From the NCBI RefSeq assembly GCF_012939955.1, contig NZ_SPMY01000004.1, forward strand, positions 1 to 64,000: DNA of 64,000 nucleotides, in the 5' to 3' direction. Each line of letters opens with the position of its first letter. Within the stretch, counting starts at the first letter, position 1. Below, piece after piece: positions 17,350 through 26,885 of the stretch. The notes under the pieces are model-generated. The model did no database searches and was not told the origin of the DNA. It was given only the letters and a program-made list of their open reading frames with translations. The translations under genes were made by a program, and so were the position numbers. This stretch comes from Candidatus Accumulibacter phosphatis. GTDB lineage: Bacteria > Pseudomonadota > Gammaproteobacteria > Burkholderiales > Rhodocyclaceae.

Positions 17350-17472
17350 CAGGGAAATTGCAGGCTTGCTGAGGCGCTTGCTCAGGCCGCTCCGGGCAGC
17401 GGTGCAGGAATTGCTGCCGGAATGCGTACTGGCGTCGGCCTCGAAACCAGAAGCCCCCTTACGGCCAAGCGC

Positions 17473-18408
17473 TTACCAGGGGCGGCTGCCAAAAGCGCTG
17501 GAAAAATGATCGGCGATGTCCTTGCGCGTCGGGCGATGGTTCTGCCCGCCGCGATGAGCGATCTTGATGGCGCCCATGACGGCGGCAAGCCGACCCGTTT
17601 TCTGCCAGTCCCAGCCGGCGACAATTCCGTACAGCAGCCCTGAGCGGTAGGCATCACCGCAGCCGGTGGGGTCGACGACGGTAGCGGCCTGAACACAGGG
17701 AATCTCATGGCAGACGCCCTTGCTGTAAATCCGCGAGCCTTCGCCACCAAGGGTGACGATAAGCGCTTCGACCTCGTCGGCGAGTCGTTCGATCGAGCGA
17801 TTGCTGCGGTCGCAGAGCAGCTTCGCTTCGTAATCGTTGAAGCAGGCATAGGTGGCCAGGCGCATGAAGTTCATCAGCTCGTCACCGGAGAACATCGGCA
17901 GTCCCTGGCCGGGATCGAAAACGAAGGGGATACCGGCCGCTGCGAGGTCTTGCGCGTGCTGCAGCATGCCGTCGCGGCCGTCGGGAGCGACAATCGCGAG
18001 GGTCGCGGCAGCTACGTCGGCGACCTGATTGAGGTGCGAGTAGCTCATTGCGCCGGGGTGGAAGGCGGTGATCTGGTTGTCGTCGAGGTCGGTGGTGATG
18101 AATGCCTGGGCGGTGAAGCTGCCGGCAATCCGGCGCACGTGTGCCCGTGACAGGCCAAGATCGTCCAGGCGCAGCAGATACGAGTCGGCGTCGTCGCCGA
18201 CGGTGGCCATGATCAGTGGTTCCCCACTCAGCAGCTTGAGGTTGTAGGCAATATTGCCAGCGCAGCCACCGAACTCGCGGCGCATTTCGGGAACCAGGAA
18301 AGCAACGTTCAGGATGTGAATCTGCTCGGGCAGGATGTGATTCTTGAAACGATCATGGAAAACCATGATGTTATCGAAGGCGATTGAGCCGCAAATGAGT
18401 GTCGACAT
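17473..18408 (-). CDS. PfkB-family carbohydrate/nucleoside kinase
   Basis: 311 aa. It carries the PfkB N-terminal glycine segment (REFGGCAGNIAYNLKLLSG) and the C-terminal signature DPTGCGDAYRSGLLYG with the catalytic Asp. The overall sequence resembles adenosine-kinase-like members, so a nucleoside or sugar phosphorylation is likely, with ATP as donor. The ATG at 18408 is preceded by GGAAGA, a clear ribosome site; an upstream extension to 18528 overlaps the neighbouring DUF3426 gene and is unlikely. It is the last gene of the accB-accC-prmA-DUF3426 series, 73 bp after its neighbour. Confidence 0.9.
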   Translation of the reverse strand: MSTLICGSIAFDNIMVFHDRFKNHILPEQIHILNVAFLVPEMRREFGGCAGNIAYNLKLLSGEPLIMATVGDDADSYLLRLDDLGLSRAHVRRIAGSFTAQAFITTDLDDNQITAFHPGAMSYSHLNQVADVAAATLAIVAPDGRDGMLQHAQDLAAAGIPFVFDPGQGLPMFSGDELMNFMRLATYACFNDYEAKLLCDRSNRSIERLADEVEALIVTLGGEGSRIYSKGVCHEIPCVQAATVVDPTGCGDAYRSGLLYGIVAGWDWQKTGRLAAVMGAIKIAHRGGQNHRPTRKDIADHFSSAFGSRPW

Positions 18409-18481
18409 GGATCTTCCGGGAAGCTGAGTCGAGATTAAGAAAAAAAGACGCCTGCCGCGAGAATCGTGAATCAACAAATGC

Positions 18482-19660
18482 TCACGGATAAAAGAGGTAA
18501 AGCCGGTAGCCCGCCGCATTGACCTCATTGGCCTCCAGCCACAGTCGAACTTCGACGTCGGCGTTGGCGGCGAACGATTTCTCGGCGAACTGCAACGGCG
18601 TGAGGTACTCGTCGGCCGTGAAAACGCGCCGTACGATGGCCTTGTCGGCGTTGTCGGTGAGCGTCAGTTCGATCGCCGGGTAGGCTTGGGCGTAGCCGGC
18701 CCGGTTGCGCAGCGTCGCCTGTAGCGTCAGCAGCTTGTTTCGTCCCGGGTCGCTCTGCAGGTCAGAGGCTTCGATGCTCACCAGCTCGACGTTTCGCGGT
18801 AGTGGAATATCAGTGCCCAGAGCGGCGCTCAGAGCGGCCAGTACCGGCCGAGTGCTGGGGGCGGTGAGGGCGATGACGCCGCGGAAATGAAAAATCGCCT
18901 GGCCGACCAGGGCCAGGGTCAGGACGATGATGGCAATCACGAAGGGCGCGGCCAGCGCCTTGCCGGCGACCGGGGGGACGGGCTGACTTAGCGCACCTTC
19001 CAGCCAGCGATCGTAAGCCGGCGCTTCCTTGTTCTGACTCGCGCGGAGGCCGTGCTCGGCGGCGCCGATTGGCGGGACTTCGGTGACTTCCGCGACCGTC
19101 GCCGCCCGCTCGGCGGTGATCGGTGGCGCATCGGCTGCCGGGCTGCTGGGCACCATCGCCGCAACAGGGTCGGGAATGGTGTGCTGCGCCGGGTGCTGAG
19201 CAGGGTGCGTTTGCTCGGCGCTGCGCTCGAGGGCTTGTGCAGCGAAGAAAGGCTCGGTGCGGCCCGGGGGCTCGTAGCTTGTCGGCGCGGAGGCGTAAGC
19301 GGCACCCGTTTCTGCGCCTTCTTCGCTCTCGTCAGCGTCCATCCCTTCGCGCAGCAGCATGGCGACGGCTGGGGTCGGCGGCGCCCCTTCCTCGCTGTTC
19401 GGCGGCCGCGGTGTCCGGGTGGAGAGAAAGTCCTGCGTTCGCCACGGGGTTTCCCTTTGGAGCAGTGTTTCTGATGCGAACGGAGTATCCGCCGGCGTCG
19501 GGAGCGGTGCACGGATGATTGCTTCGGCGTCGTCGAGCAGGCTGTCCAGAGCGTTGAAAACCCGTCGGCATTGCCCGCAACGGACTTTCCCGGCACGCGC
19601 TTTGAGTTGCTCAGAGGTGACGCGAAAAATCGTCTGGCAGTCCGGGCAGCAGGTTTTCAT
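18482..19660 (-). CDS. Zinc-ribbon DUF3426 membrane protein
   Basis: 392 aa. An MJ0042-type zinc ribbon (CCPDCQ and CGQCRRVF) occupies the first 35 residues. A long low-complexity Pro/Ala/Glu linker follows, then one transmembrane helix (FVIAIIVLTLALVGQAIFHF) and a periplasmic DUF3426 domain. The arrangement, cytoplasmic zinc ribbon plus outer domain, is usual in betaproteobacteria, often next to prmA as here (3 bases between the genes). Function is not established. Confidence 0.9.
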   Translation of the reverse strand: MKTCCPDCQTIFRVTSEQLKARAGKVRCGQCRRVFNALDSLLDDAEAIIRAPLPTPADTPFASETLLQRETPWRTQDFLSTRTPRPPNSEEGAPPTPAVAMLLREGMDADESEEGAETGAAYASAPTSYEPPGRTEPFFAAQALERSAEQTHPAQHPAQHTIPDPVAAMVPSSPAADAPPITAERAATVAEVTEVPPIGAAEHGLRASQNKEAPAYDRWLEGALSQPVPPVAGKALAAPFVIAIIVLTLALVGQAIFHFRGVIALTAPSTRPVLAALSAALGTDIPLPRNVELVSIEASDLQSDPGRNKLLTLQATLRNRAGYAQAYPAIELTLTDNADKAIVRRVFTADEYLTPLQFAEKSFAANADVEVRLWLEANEVNAAGYRLYLFYP

Positions 19661-19663
19661 CGG

Positions 19664-20554
19664 CTAGTCCTTTATGCCGGCCAGGCACACCCAGCCATCG
19701 CGGGTGTCGGCGACGCGCAGCACCAGGTAGGGCGCATAAGCGGCGACCAGCTGCTCGGTCTGCTCGGCGAGGATTCCGGACAGAGCCAGGCGACCGCCGC
19801 GACGCACATGCCCGCAAATCGCGGGTGCCAGCACTTGCAGCGGATTGGCCAGGATATTGGCGACGACGATGTCGAATTGCCCCTGCAGTTCGTGTTCCGA
19901 GTCCTGGAAGCGCACCGCGACGCCATTGCGCTCGGCGTTACTGACCGATGCCAGCACGGCCTGTGGGTCAATGTCCACCCCCAGCACGTCGTTGGCGCCG
20001 AGGCGGGCCGCGGCGATGGCCAGGATGCCGGAACCGCAGCCGTAGTCGAGGACCGAGCTTGCCGGCATAACGCAGCGTTCGAGCCACTCCAGGCACAGAC
20101 GCGTGGTCGGGTGCGAACCGGTGCCGAAGGCCATTCCGGGATCGAGCACCAGAACAATGGCTTCCGGATCGGGTGCGTCGTGCCATGAGGGAACGATCCA
20201 CAGACGCCCCGAGATGCGAATCGGTTCGAATTGCGCCTGCGTGACCTGCACCCAGTCCTGCTCGGCGACTTCTTCCTGGGAAAAAAACGCTGCCTCGTCG
20301 AGGCCGGCCCGCTCGGCGCAGATGCTGACCAGTCGCGCGCCATCGGTGTCCGGCTTGAGCAGGGCGATGACGCGCGAGCGCTTCCAGCCAGGGCGGGTGA
20401 TCGATCCGGGCTCGCCGAATTGCGGCGTTTCGTCGGCGGTGCCGGCGTCGGCATCCTCGATGCTGACGGCCAGCGCCCCTTCTTCAAGGAGCGCGTCGGC
20501 CAGCGCCTCCGCGTGCAGGCAGTCGGTTTGGATACTGAGGGATAGCCAGGCCAT
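19664..20554 (-). CDS. prmA: Ribosomal protein L11 methyltransferase PrmA
   Basis: 296 aa, the normal length. It trimethylates ribosomal protein L11 using S-adenosylmethionine. The N-terminal substrate-recognition domain starts MAWLSLSIQTD. The methyltransferase core shows GMAFGTGSHPTTRLCLEWLE, the SAM motif VLDYGCGSGILAIAAARLGA, DIDPQAV and DIVVANILANPL. It lies 16 bp after accC, as is common in proteobacteria, and is followed by the DUF3426 gene. Confidence 0.96.
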   Translation of the reverse strand: MAWLSLSIQTDCLHAEALADALLEEGALAVSIEDADAGTADETPQFGEPGSITRPGWKRSRVIALLKPDTDGARLVSICAERAGLDEAAFFSQEEVAEQDWVQVTQAQFEPIRISGRLWIVPSWHDAPDPEAIVLVLDPGMAFGTGSHPTTRLCLEWLERCVMPASSVLDYGCGSGILAIAAARLGANDVLGVDIDPQAVLASVSNAERNGVAVRFQDSEHELQGQFDIVVANILANPLQVLAPAICGHVRRGGRLALSGILAEQTEQLVAAYAPYLVLRVADTRDGWVCLAGIKD

Positions 20555-20570
20555 CGATGATCGGCGCCGT

Positions 20571-21935
20571 TCAGCCGCCCTTCTTGAGCTCGTTCTTGGC
20601 GGCCAGCCGCTGTTCGAGATAGTGGATGCTGGTTCCTCCCTCCATGAAACGGGCGTCGTGCATCAGTTCCTGATGCAGGGCGATGTTGGTCTTGATGCCT
20701 TCGATGCTCATTTCCGAAAGTGCCGTGCGCATGCGGCGAATCGCCTGGTCGCGAGTGTCGCCGTAGGAAATCACCTTGGCGACCATCGAATCGTAGTGCG
20801 ATGGCACCGTGTAGCCCTGATAAATATGCGAGTCCACGCGGATACCGGGCCCGCCGGGCGGGTGATAGACGCTGATTTTTCCGGGTGAAGGAACGAAGGT
20901 GAACGGGTCTTCGGCGTTGATTCGGCATTCGATGGCGTGGCCGCGGAAAGCCAGATCACGCTGCTTGAAGCGCAGTCGCTCGCCGTCGGCAATACGGATC
21001 TGCTCGGCGACCAGATCGATGCCACTGATCAACTCGGTGACCGGATGTTCGACCTGAATTCGGGTGTTCATCTCGATGAAATAAAATTCGCCATTTTCGA
21101 AGAGGAATTCGAAGGTTCCGGCGCCCCGATAGTTGATGCGCCGACAGGCTTCGGCACAACGCTCGCCGATGCGGGTGATGTGGCGGGCGGCTATGCCGGG
21201 AGCAGGCGCTTCCTCAATGATCTTCTGATGACGACGCTGCATGGAGCAATCACGTTCGCCGAGGAAGACTGCGTTACGGAAACTGTCGGCAAGCACCTGG
21301 ATTTCGATGTGGCGTGGATTCTCCAGGTATTTTTCAAGATAAACATTCGGATTGCCGAAGAAATTCTGAGCCTCGGTGCGGGTCATGGTGACGGCGTTGG
21401 CCAGCGCCGCTTCGGTGTGCACGACGCGCATGCCACGGCCACCCCCACCACCGGCCGCCTTGACGATTACCGGGTAGCCGACTTCCTTGGCCAGGCGCAG
21501 GATTTCTCTCGGATCTTCCGGCAAGACACCTAGCGAACCAGGAACACAGGGAACCTCGGCTGCACGCATGGCCTCCTTGGCGGAGACCTTGTCGCCCATC
21601 AGGCGGATGGTTTCCGGGCGCGGGCCAATGAAAACAAAGCCTGAAGATTCCACGCGCTCGGCAAAATCCGCGTTTTCCGAAAGAAAACCGTAGCCGGGGT
21701 GAATGGCTTCTGAATCAGTGACTTCGGCCGCCGAAATGATCGACGGAATGTTCAGGTAGCTGAGCGCCGAAGGTGGCGGACCGATGCACACCGATTCATC
21801 GGCGAGTCTGACGTACTTGGCGTCGCGATCGGCCTCCGAGTGCACAACGACGGTCTTGATGCCGAGTTCGCGGCAGGCGCGCTGGATACGGAGTGCGATT
21901 TCGCCGCGATTGGCGATAAGGACTTTTCCGAACAT
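20571..21935 (-). CDS. accC: Acetyl-CoA carboxylase biotin carboxylase subunit
   Basis: 454 aa. It carboxylates the biotin of AccB with bicarbonate and ATP, the first step of fatty-acid synthesis. Visible features include the N-terminal [14 protein letters not shown], the glycine-rich ATP loop [12 protein letters not shown], the EAPAPG segment, and the catalytic-site sequence [16 protein letters not shown]. It lies 15 bp downstream of accB. Confidence 0.97.
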   Translation of the reverse strand: MFGKVLIANRGEIALRIQRACRELGIKTVVVHSEADRDAKYVRLADESVCIGPPPSALSYLNIPSIISAAEVTDSEAIHPGYGFLSENADFAERVESSGFVFIGPRPETIRLMGDKVSAKEAMRAAEVPCVPGSLGVLPEDPREILRLAKEVGYPVIVKAAGGGGGRGMRVVHTEAALANAVTMTRTEAQNFFGNPNVYLEKYLENPRHIEIQVLADSFRNAVFLGERDCSMQRRHQKIIEEAPAPGIAARHITRIGERCAEACRRINYRGAGTFEFLFENGEFYFIEMNTRIQVEHPVTELISGIDLVAEQIRIADGERLRFKQRDLAFRGHAIECRINAEDPFTFVPSPGKISVYHPPGGPGIRVDSHIYQGYTVPSHYDSMVAKVISYGDTRDQAIRRMRTALSEMSIEGIKTNIALHQELMHDARFMEGGTSIHYLEQRLAAKNELKKGG

Positions 21936-21950
21936 GACGGAAGACCCCCC

Positions 21951-22406
21951 TTAGCCGATAACGAATAGCGGCTCGCCGTATTCGACGGGCTCGCCATTCT
22001 CGACCAGAATGGCCTTCACCGTACCTGCGCGATCGGTTTCAATCTCGTTGAGCAATTTCATTGCTTCAATGATGCACAGCGTCTCGCCGGCTTTGACGAC
22101 GCTGCCCACCTGGACAAAGGCGTCAGCCCCCGGACTGGCTGCGCGGTAGAAAGTGCCGACCATCGGTGCCTTGACGACATCGCCTTCGGGAAGCGTCGGT
22201 TCGTCAGTCGGGGTGATGGTGACCGTTGCCGGTGCGGCGGCCATCATCTGCGCCGGGGTGGCCATCGATAGCGCGTAGGCCTGATGAGCCATGGCGCCGC
22301 CGTTTTTTACGATGCGGACCTTTTCCTCGGCGTCGTTGATCTCGAGTTCGGTGATACTCGACTCCTCGACGAGATCGATCAGCTTCTTTAACTTGCGTAG
22401 ATCCAT
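21951..22406 (-). CDS. accB: Biotin carboxyl carrier protein of acetyl-CoA carboxylase
   Basis: 151 aa. The N-terminal half ([23 protein letters not shown]) is the usual AccB start, and the C-terminal biotinyl domain holds the biotin attachment Lys in EAMKL. A Pro/Ala/Thr linker joins the two. The ATG at 22406 is chosen because it begins the conserved sequence; upstream residues to 22463 are not family-like. First of the accB-accC pair. Confidence 0.97.
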   Translation of the reverse strand: MDLRKLKKLIDLVEESSITELEINDAEEKVRIVKNGGAMAHQAYALSMATPAQMMAAAPATVTITPTDEPTLPEGDVVKAPMVGTFYRAASPGADAFVQVGSVVKAGETLCIIEAMKLLNEIETDRAGTVKAILVENGEPVEYGEPLFVIG

Positions 22407-22479
22407 TAATGCTCTCCGGATGAAGATACTCTTTCGCGGCCAGGGGCCACGATCGCCTGACAAAGTGTTGCTTGAAGGC

Positions 22480-22971
22480 TCACTCAGCAGAAACCTTGCT
22501 CAGCAGGTATTCGAGCGCCAGCAGGTAACCCTCGCTGCCAAGGCCGGTGATGACGCCAATCGCCAGATCGGAAAAGTACGAGTGGTGGCGAAAAGCTTCG
22601 CGTGCGTGAACGTTGGAGAGGTGGACTTCGATAAAAGGGATGCCGGTACCGGCAATGGCATCGCGCAGGGCGACGCTGGTGTGTGTGTAGGCCGCTGGAT
22701 TGACAATCATGTAACCGACGCCTTGCTGGCCGGCGGCGTGCACACGCTCGATCAGCGCTCCCTCGTGGTTGCTCTGAAAGGACTCCAGGTTGACGCCCGC
22801 ACTCTCGGCGCGCTTGGCCAGGGCCAGATTGATCTCGGCGAGAGTGGTCGAACCGTAATGCTTGGGTTCGCGGCTGCCGAGAAGGTTGAGATTCGGCCCG
22901 TGCAGGACGAGCAGACGCGGCGAATCCGACTGCTTGTCATTTTCCGCTGTAGCGTGCTTTTGCCTCTTCAT
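22480..22971 (-). CDS. aroQ: 3-dehydroquinate dehydratase, type II
   Basis: About 163 aa. It catalyses the third step of the shikimate pathway. Type II motifs are clear: [17 protein letters not shown] with the catalytic Arg loop, [40 protein letters not shown] and [11 protein letters not shown]. The ATG at 22971 is chosen; the frame extends nine residues further to 22998. An unusual charged extension ([17 protein letters not shown]) precedes the domain. aroQ-accB-accC is a common order in proteobacteria. Confidence 0.96.
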   Translation of the reverse strand: MKRQKHATAENDKQSDSPRLLVLHGPNLNLLGSREPKHYGSTTLAEINLALAKRAESAGVNLESFQSNHEGALIERVHAAGQQGVGYMIVNPAAYTHTSVALRDAIAGTGIPFIEVHLSNVHAREAFRHHSYFSDLAIGVITGLGSEGYLLALEYLLSKVSAE

Positions 22972-23019
22972 GGCCGCAAGTTTGCCGCAAATCGGCACAT
23001 TTTGTCCAGCAACTCGTCG

Positions 23020-23571
23020 TCAGCCGGCGGTCAACTTGCGGAGAAAATCGTCCAGCTCGTTCTCCGACAAGGTCCCCAATCGGAGCAGCCGCCCGGCACC
23101 GTCTAGATCGAGAACGACGGTGTAGGGAAGGCTGAGCGTCGAATTACCGAACCGGTTGGCCAGTTCAACGCCCTTGGCGCCACCAATCAACAACGGGTAG
23201 GCGACTGGATAACGTTCCGAAAAGGCCTGCACGCTGGCGGCGGAATCCAGCGCGATACCGACAAATTGCACTCCTTTAGGTGCGTGCACCTGCTGCAGGC
23301 GCGAAAAAGCCGGCATTTCCTCGCGGCATGGGGGGCACCAGGTGGCCCAGAAATTGACCACCAGGGTCTTGCCGCGCCATTGCGAAAGCGCTTGCGGTAC
23401 ACCTTTCTCGTCGGCAAGCGTGCTGGCAAAAAAGTGCGCGACGGCGTCGCTCGGGAGCGTTGCAAAAACGTGCTGGATGGTCTCGGAACGTTGCGCAACG
23501 GTGTAGACGGCAGCGAGTAAGGCGACGACAGCGGCAAAAAGCCCGAACAGAAATCCCCCGCCCTTGCTCAT
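23020..23571 (-). CDS. TlpA/ResA-like membrane-anchored thioredoxin
   Basis: 183 aa. An N-terminal anchor (FLFGLFAAVVALLAAVYTV) places the domain in the periplasm. The thioredoxin fold has WATWCPPCREEMP with the CPPC redox site, and the cis-Pro lies in SLPYTVVLD. Such proteins reduce periplasmic disulfides, often for cytochrome c maturation. The start overlaps the end of the nucleotidyltransferase-like gene by 4 bases, so the two are coupled. Confidence 0.92.
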   Translation of the reverse strand: MSKGGGFLFGLFAAVVALLAAVYTVAQRSETIQHVFATLPSDAVAHFFASTLADEKGVPQALSQWRGKTLVVNFWATWCPPCREEMPAFSRLQQVHAPKGVQFVGIALDSAASVQAFSERYPVAYPLLIGGAKGVELANRFGNSTLSLPYTVVLDLDGAGRLLRLGTLSENELDDFLRKLTAG

Positions 23572-24104
23572 GCTGAAGACATTCCCTTGTGCGCCAGAAG
23601 TTTGTGCACCTTTGCCAGACGTGCGCGCTCGCGGATGCGGCCGTCGCGCGTCTTGAAACTCACCCGCTCGTCATCGCGTGGATAGACCACCAGGTTGGCG
23701 ACCACGCCGTCAATGAGCAGGGTCAGCACCGCCTCGGCACGATCGGTGCGCGGCGCGTTGTGGCGGTAGCTGATGCGCTCGTTGAGCAGAAAAATCTCGA
23801 CATCCTTGGCGCTATCGGTGAACAGCTGAATGTCGATCTCGGCATAGCGGCCGGCGGTGCCGTCGAGCACCGAACCGCTGAGGTAGGGGTTGAAACGCTG
23901 CACGGTGGTCATCAGCCGCGCCGCGATGCCCAGCAACTGCATTCGTCTGGTCTCTTGTTCGTCTTCCTGAAAGAGATGTTGGTAGGTTCGCAGTTCGGCC
24001 TCTACTTCAGCGTCGTCGGGCATCGCTGCGTTGTCCGGCAAGCCGAGGCTGCGCGCCGCCTTGCGTTTGGCGAGGGCCGCGGAGGCGATACCATCTTCGG
24101 CCAT
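23568..24104 (-). CDS. Nucleotidyltransferase-like protein, 5' end frameshifted
   Basis: 178 aa from the first in-frame ATG. It contains GSVLDGTAGRYAEIDIQLF, the GS...DxD pattern of the nucleotidyltransferase fold, then ISYRHN and a basic C-terminus. The true N-terminus appears to be longer: IAKIAARL precedes MAEDGI in frame, and an ATG at 24177 (MSSRQERQR) is separated from it by nine C (forward G 24143-24151). Eight C would join the frames to give about 200 aa. The gene overlaps the TlpA-like gene by 4 bases. Substrate is unknown. Confidence 0.8.
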   Translation of the reverse strand: MAEDGIASAALAKRKAARSLGLPDNAAMPDDAEVEAELRTYQHLFQEDEQETRRMQLLGIAARLMTTVQRFNPYLSGSVLDGTAGRYAEIDIQLFTDSAKDVEIFLLNERISYRHNAPRTDRAEAVLTLLIDGVVANLVVYPRDDERVSFKTRDGRIRERARLAKVHKLLAHKGMSSA

Positions 24105-24308
24105 CAGGCGCGCGGCGATTTTGGCGATATGGCTGCGCTGCTGGGGGGGGGCGCTGGCGTTCCTGTCGGCTGCTCATCAAAGCGTTCCGGTGGGGCTTGG
24201 CGGTTGCGAAGGGCTAGCGGGGTAGTGGTGGGTAGTAGCGGCGTTGTCGGGGCAGGCAAGACAAGTGAAGGCAGGAGAAGGCAGGAGAAGGCGGGGCGTC
24301 GCCAGAGG

Positions 24309-24314
24309 TACAAT
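24309..24314 (+). promoter_or_regulatory. Possible -10 box for mpl
   Basis: TACAAT lies 40 bases before the mpl ATG, in the segment between the divergent genes. No clear -35 is seen. The region just upstream holds short GGCAGGAGAA direct repeats. Confidence 0.4.
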
Positions 24315-24353
24315 CGCGCCTTCCTCGGCACAATTCTAACTTGGATCGGCTAA

Positions 24354-25712
24354 ATGCATATTCATATCCTCGGCATTTGCGGCACCTTCATGGGTGGTCT
24401 TGCCCAGCTGGCGCGCGCTGCAGGCCACCGGGTAACTGGCTGCGACAGCAGCGTCTACCCACCGATGAGCACGCAGCTCGAAGCGGCACAGATTGAGCTT
24501 GTCGAAGGCTATGCTGCGGCACAAATCGCTTTCGAGCCCGACTGCTATCTGGTTGGCAATGCGATCTCCCGCGGCAATGCGCTGCTTGAGGAGATCCTCA
24601 ACCGCGGTCTGCCTTATCTCTCGGGGCCGCAATGGTTGGCCGAGCATGTCCTGAAAGGACGCTGGGTGCTGGCCGTCGCCGGGACGCACGGCAAGACCAC
24701 GACGGCTGCCATGCTGGCGTGGATTCTCGAGCATGCCGGCCTGAGCCCCGGCTTCCTGATCGGCGGCGTGCCGAGGAACTTCAGCGTTTCGGCGCGGCTG
24801 TCCGGGGACGACAGCAACTCGCCATTCTTTGTGATTGAAGCCGACGAATACGATAGCGCCTTCTGCGACAAGCGATCCAAATTCATCCACTACTCGCCGC
24901 GAACGGCGATCCTGAACAATCTCGAGTTCGATCATGCCGACATCTTCTCCGATCTGGCGGCCATCGAGACGCAGTTCCACCATCTGGTGCGCACCTTGCC
25001 GAGCAATGGCCTGCTGCTGTCGAATGCCGCCGAGGGTAGTCTGGAGCGTGTCCTGGCGCGCGGCTGCTGGACGCCGGTCGAACGTTTCAACGACCCGCAA
25101 GGCTGGCATGCCGATGGCGATGACGCAACCGGCTCACTGCAGCTGTGGCAGGGCGAGCAAGCACTTGGCAGCGTGCAATGGGGGCTGAGCGGCGCGCACA
25201 ATCGGCTCAACGCGCTCGCCGCCCTGCTGGCCGCCAGGCACGTCGGGGTGCCGTTCGCGCAGGGCCTGGCGGCGCTGGCGACGTTCGAAAACGTCAAGCG
25301 GCGTATGGAGCTGCGCGGTAGGGTTCGCGGCGTCGAGGTCTACGACGATTTTGCGCACCATCCGACGGCGATCGCGACAACGCTCGGCGGTTTGCGGCGC
25401 AAGGTGGGGGGCGCGCGCATTCTGGCCGTTCTCGAACCGCGCTCGAACACCATGAAGCTGGGCGTGATGAAGGCCTTGCTGCCAGCCAGCCTGACTGACG
25501 CCGACCGAGTTTTCTGTTATGCGGCGAATCTCGGTTGGGATGCCGCCGAAGTGCTCGCCCCGCTAGGCGAGAAAGCCATCGTCGAAGACGATCTGGCGCA
25601 GCTGGTGGCGCAGATTGCTGGCGCCGCACGCGCCGGAGACCAAGTGCTGGTGATGAGCAACGGCGGTTTTGGCGGCATTCACGACAAGCTGCTGGCGGCG
25701 CTTGACGCCTGA
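24354..25712 (+). CDS. mpl: UDP-N-acetylmuramate:murein-tripeptide ligase
   Basis: 452 aa. Mpl attaches the recycled tripeptide L-Ala-gamma-D-Glu-meso-DAP to UDP-MurNAc. The start MHIHILGICGTFMGGLAQLARAAGH is the family signature. The ATP site is VAVAGTHGKTTTAAML in the Mur-ligase form (AVAGTHGKTT), and FFVIEADEYDSAFCDKRSKF and VYDDFAHHPTAI follow. It indicates peptidoglycan recycling. It converges with ctaB, with only 4 bases between the stops. Confidence 0.96.
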   Translation: MHIHILGICGTFMGGLAQLARAAGHRVTGCDSSVYPPMSTQLEAAQIELVEGYAAAQIAFEPDCYLVGNAISRGNALLEEILNRGLPYLSGPQWLAEHVLKGRWVLAVAGTHGKTTTAAMLAWILEHAGLSPGFLIGGVPRNFSVSARLSGDDSNSPFFVIEADEYDSAFCDKRSKFIHYSPRTAILNNLEFDHADIFSDLAAIETQFHHLVRTLPSNGLLLSNAAEGSLERVLARGCWTPVERFNDPQGWHADGDDATGSLQLWQGEQALGSVQWGLSGAHNRLNALAALLAARHVGVPFAQGLAALATFENVKRRMELRGRVRGVEVYDDFAHHPTAIATTLGGLRRKVGGARILAVLEPRSNTMKLGVMKALLPASLTDADRVFCYAANLGWDAAEVLAPLGEKAIVEDDLAQLVAQIAGAARAGDQVLVMSNGGFGGIHDKLLAALDA

Positions 25713-25716
25713 TCGA

Positions 25717-26613
25717 TCAGCGCAGGAAGTGATCGGCGAGCAGCGCGGTGAACAGCAGGGTCAGATAAATGATTGAATAGCGAAAGGTCAGCCTTGCCAG
25801 CTTGTCGCTGTAGTCTCGCCAGAGAGTGACGCTGTAGACGAGGAAAACGCCGTCGAGAATCAGTGCTGCCGCCAGATACCAGGGGCCACTCATGCCGAGC
25901 GTATAGGGGAGGATGGTCGCGCCGGTGAGCATCACCACGTACAGCAGGCTGTGCAGGCAGGTCAGGCGGATGCCGTGGGTGACCGGCAGCATCGGCAGGC
26001 CGGACTTGGCGTAGTCTGCGCAGCGGTAACAGGCCAGCGCCCAGAAATGTGGTGGCGTCCAGATGAAAATGATCAGAAACAGCACCAGCGCTTCGGCGCC
26101 GACCTGGCCGGTGATTGCCGCCCAGCCGAGCAGCGGCGGCATGGCGCCGGAGGCGCCGCCGATGACGATGTTCATCGGTGTTGCCGGTTTCAGCACCACC
26201 GTGTAGATCACCGCATAGCCGAAAAAGGTGGCCAATGTCAGCCACATGGTGAGCGGATTTACGAAGGCGTGCAGGATCCACAAACCCAGGCCGCCGACCA
26301 GGGTGGCCAGGGTCAGCGTCTCCCTTGCCGATACTTCGCCACGCGCTGTCGGGCGGGCGCGCGTTCGCGCCATGCGGGCATCGATTTCCTGCTCGATCAG
26401 GCAGTTGATTGCGGCGGCTGCACCGGCGACCAGAGCGATGCCGACCGAGGCGGCAACAAACAGCCCGAACGGTGGGAAGGACGGCGCGGCCAGAAACATG
26501 CCGATCATCGCCGTGAACACGATCAGGCTGTTGACGCGCGGCTTGCACAACTCGAAGAAAGCCGCCAGGCGTTGCCCGGGCGAACGCCGGGAGCTGGTGC
26601 TGATCACTGCCAT
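25717..26613 (-). CDS. ctaB: Protoheme IX farnesyltransferase (heme O synthase)
   Basis: 298 aa. This UbiA-family membrane enzyme converts heme b to heme o, a step toward heme a of the oxidase encoded nearby. The motifs are [20 protein letters not shown] (NxxxDxxxD-type) and the second Asp-rich loop near [10 protein letters not shown]; about eight hydrophobic segments are evident. It lies downstream of the COX II-like and DUF2244 genes on the same strand, but a repeat-bearing 270-bp gap separates them. Confidence 0.95.
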   Translation of the reverse strand: MAVISTSSRRSPGQRLAAFFELCKPRVNSLIVFTAMIGMFLAAPSFPPFGLFVAASVGIALVAGAAAAINCLIEQEIDARMARTRARPTARGEVSARETLTLATLVGGLGLWILHAFVNPLTMWLTLATFFGYAVIYTVVLKPATPMNIVIGGASGAMPPLLGWAAITGQVGAEALVLFLIIFIWTPPHFWALACYRCADYAKSGLPMLPVTHGIRLTCLHSLLYVVMLTGATILPYTLGMSGPWYLAAALILDGVFLVYSVTLWRDYSDKLARLTFRYSIIYLTLLFTALLADHFLR

Positions 26614-26649
26614 ATCGCTTTCCTGTCGCTTTCCTGTTTCATCGTCCCA

Positions 26650-26746
26650 CGGTCATGAGATGACCGCTTTCCTCTTTTCCGGACCTTCTCCCGCAGGGGC
26701 GAGAAGGGGGGTTCGTGAGTCGCGTACGCGATTTTGACATTCAAGC
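26650..26746. repeat. Dispersed modular repeat, copy R4 (degenerate)
   Basis: The long hairpin is reduced to GGTCATGAGATGACC, with its 26-nt loop lost. The GC-rich hairpin (CCTTCTCCCGC...GAGAAGG) and the small hairpin TTCGTGAGTCGCGTACGCGA follow in the same order as in copy R6. It lies between ctaB and the COX II-like gene. Confidence 0.75.
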
Positions 26747-26885
26747 CATCGTCCAGCGTGCGTGTCGCTCGCGACCATGCGCGGGCCACGGCACTGGCGA
26801 ATCATGCCATCACCGAGGGAATCAGTCACCTGCCTGCCGGGTAGGGTCTTTCATTGACAACGATCTGGCGCGATGGCCGGCCCGT

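Noticed and set aside
24230-24300. GGCAGGAGAA direct repeats before mpl as an iteron or regulatory array
   Set aside because: Only about two near-perfect short copies in purine-rich DNA; not distinguishable from low complexity.
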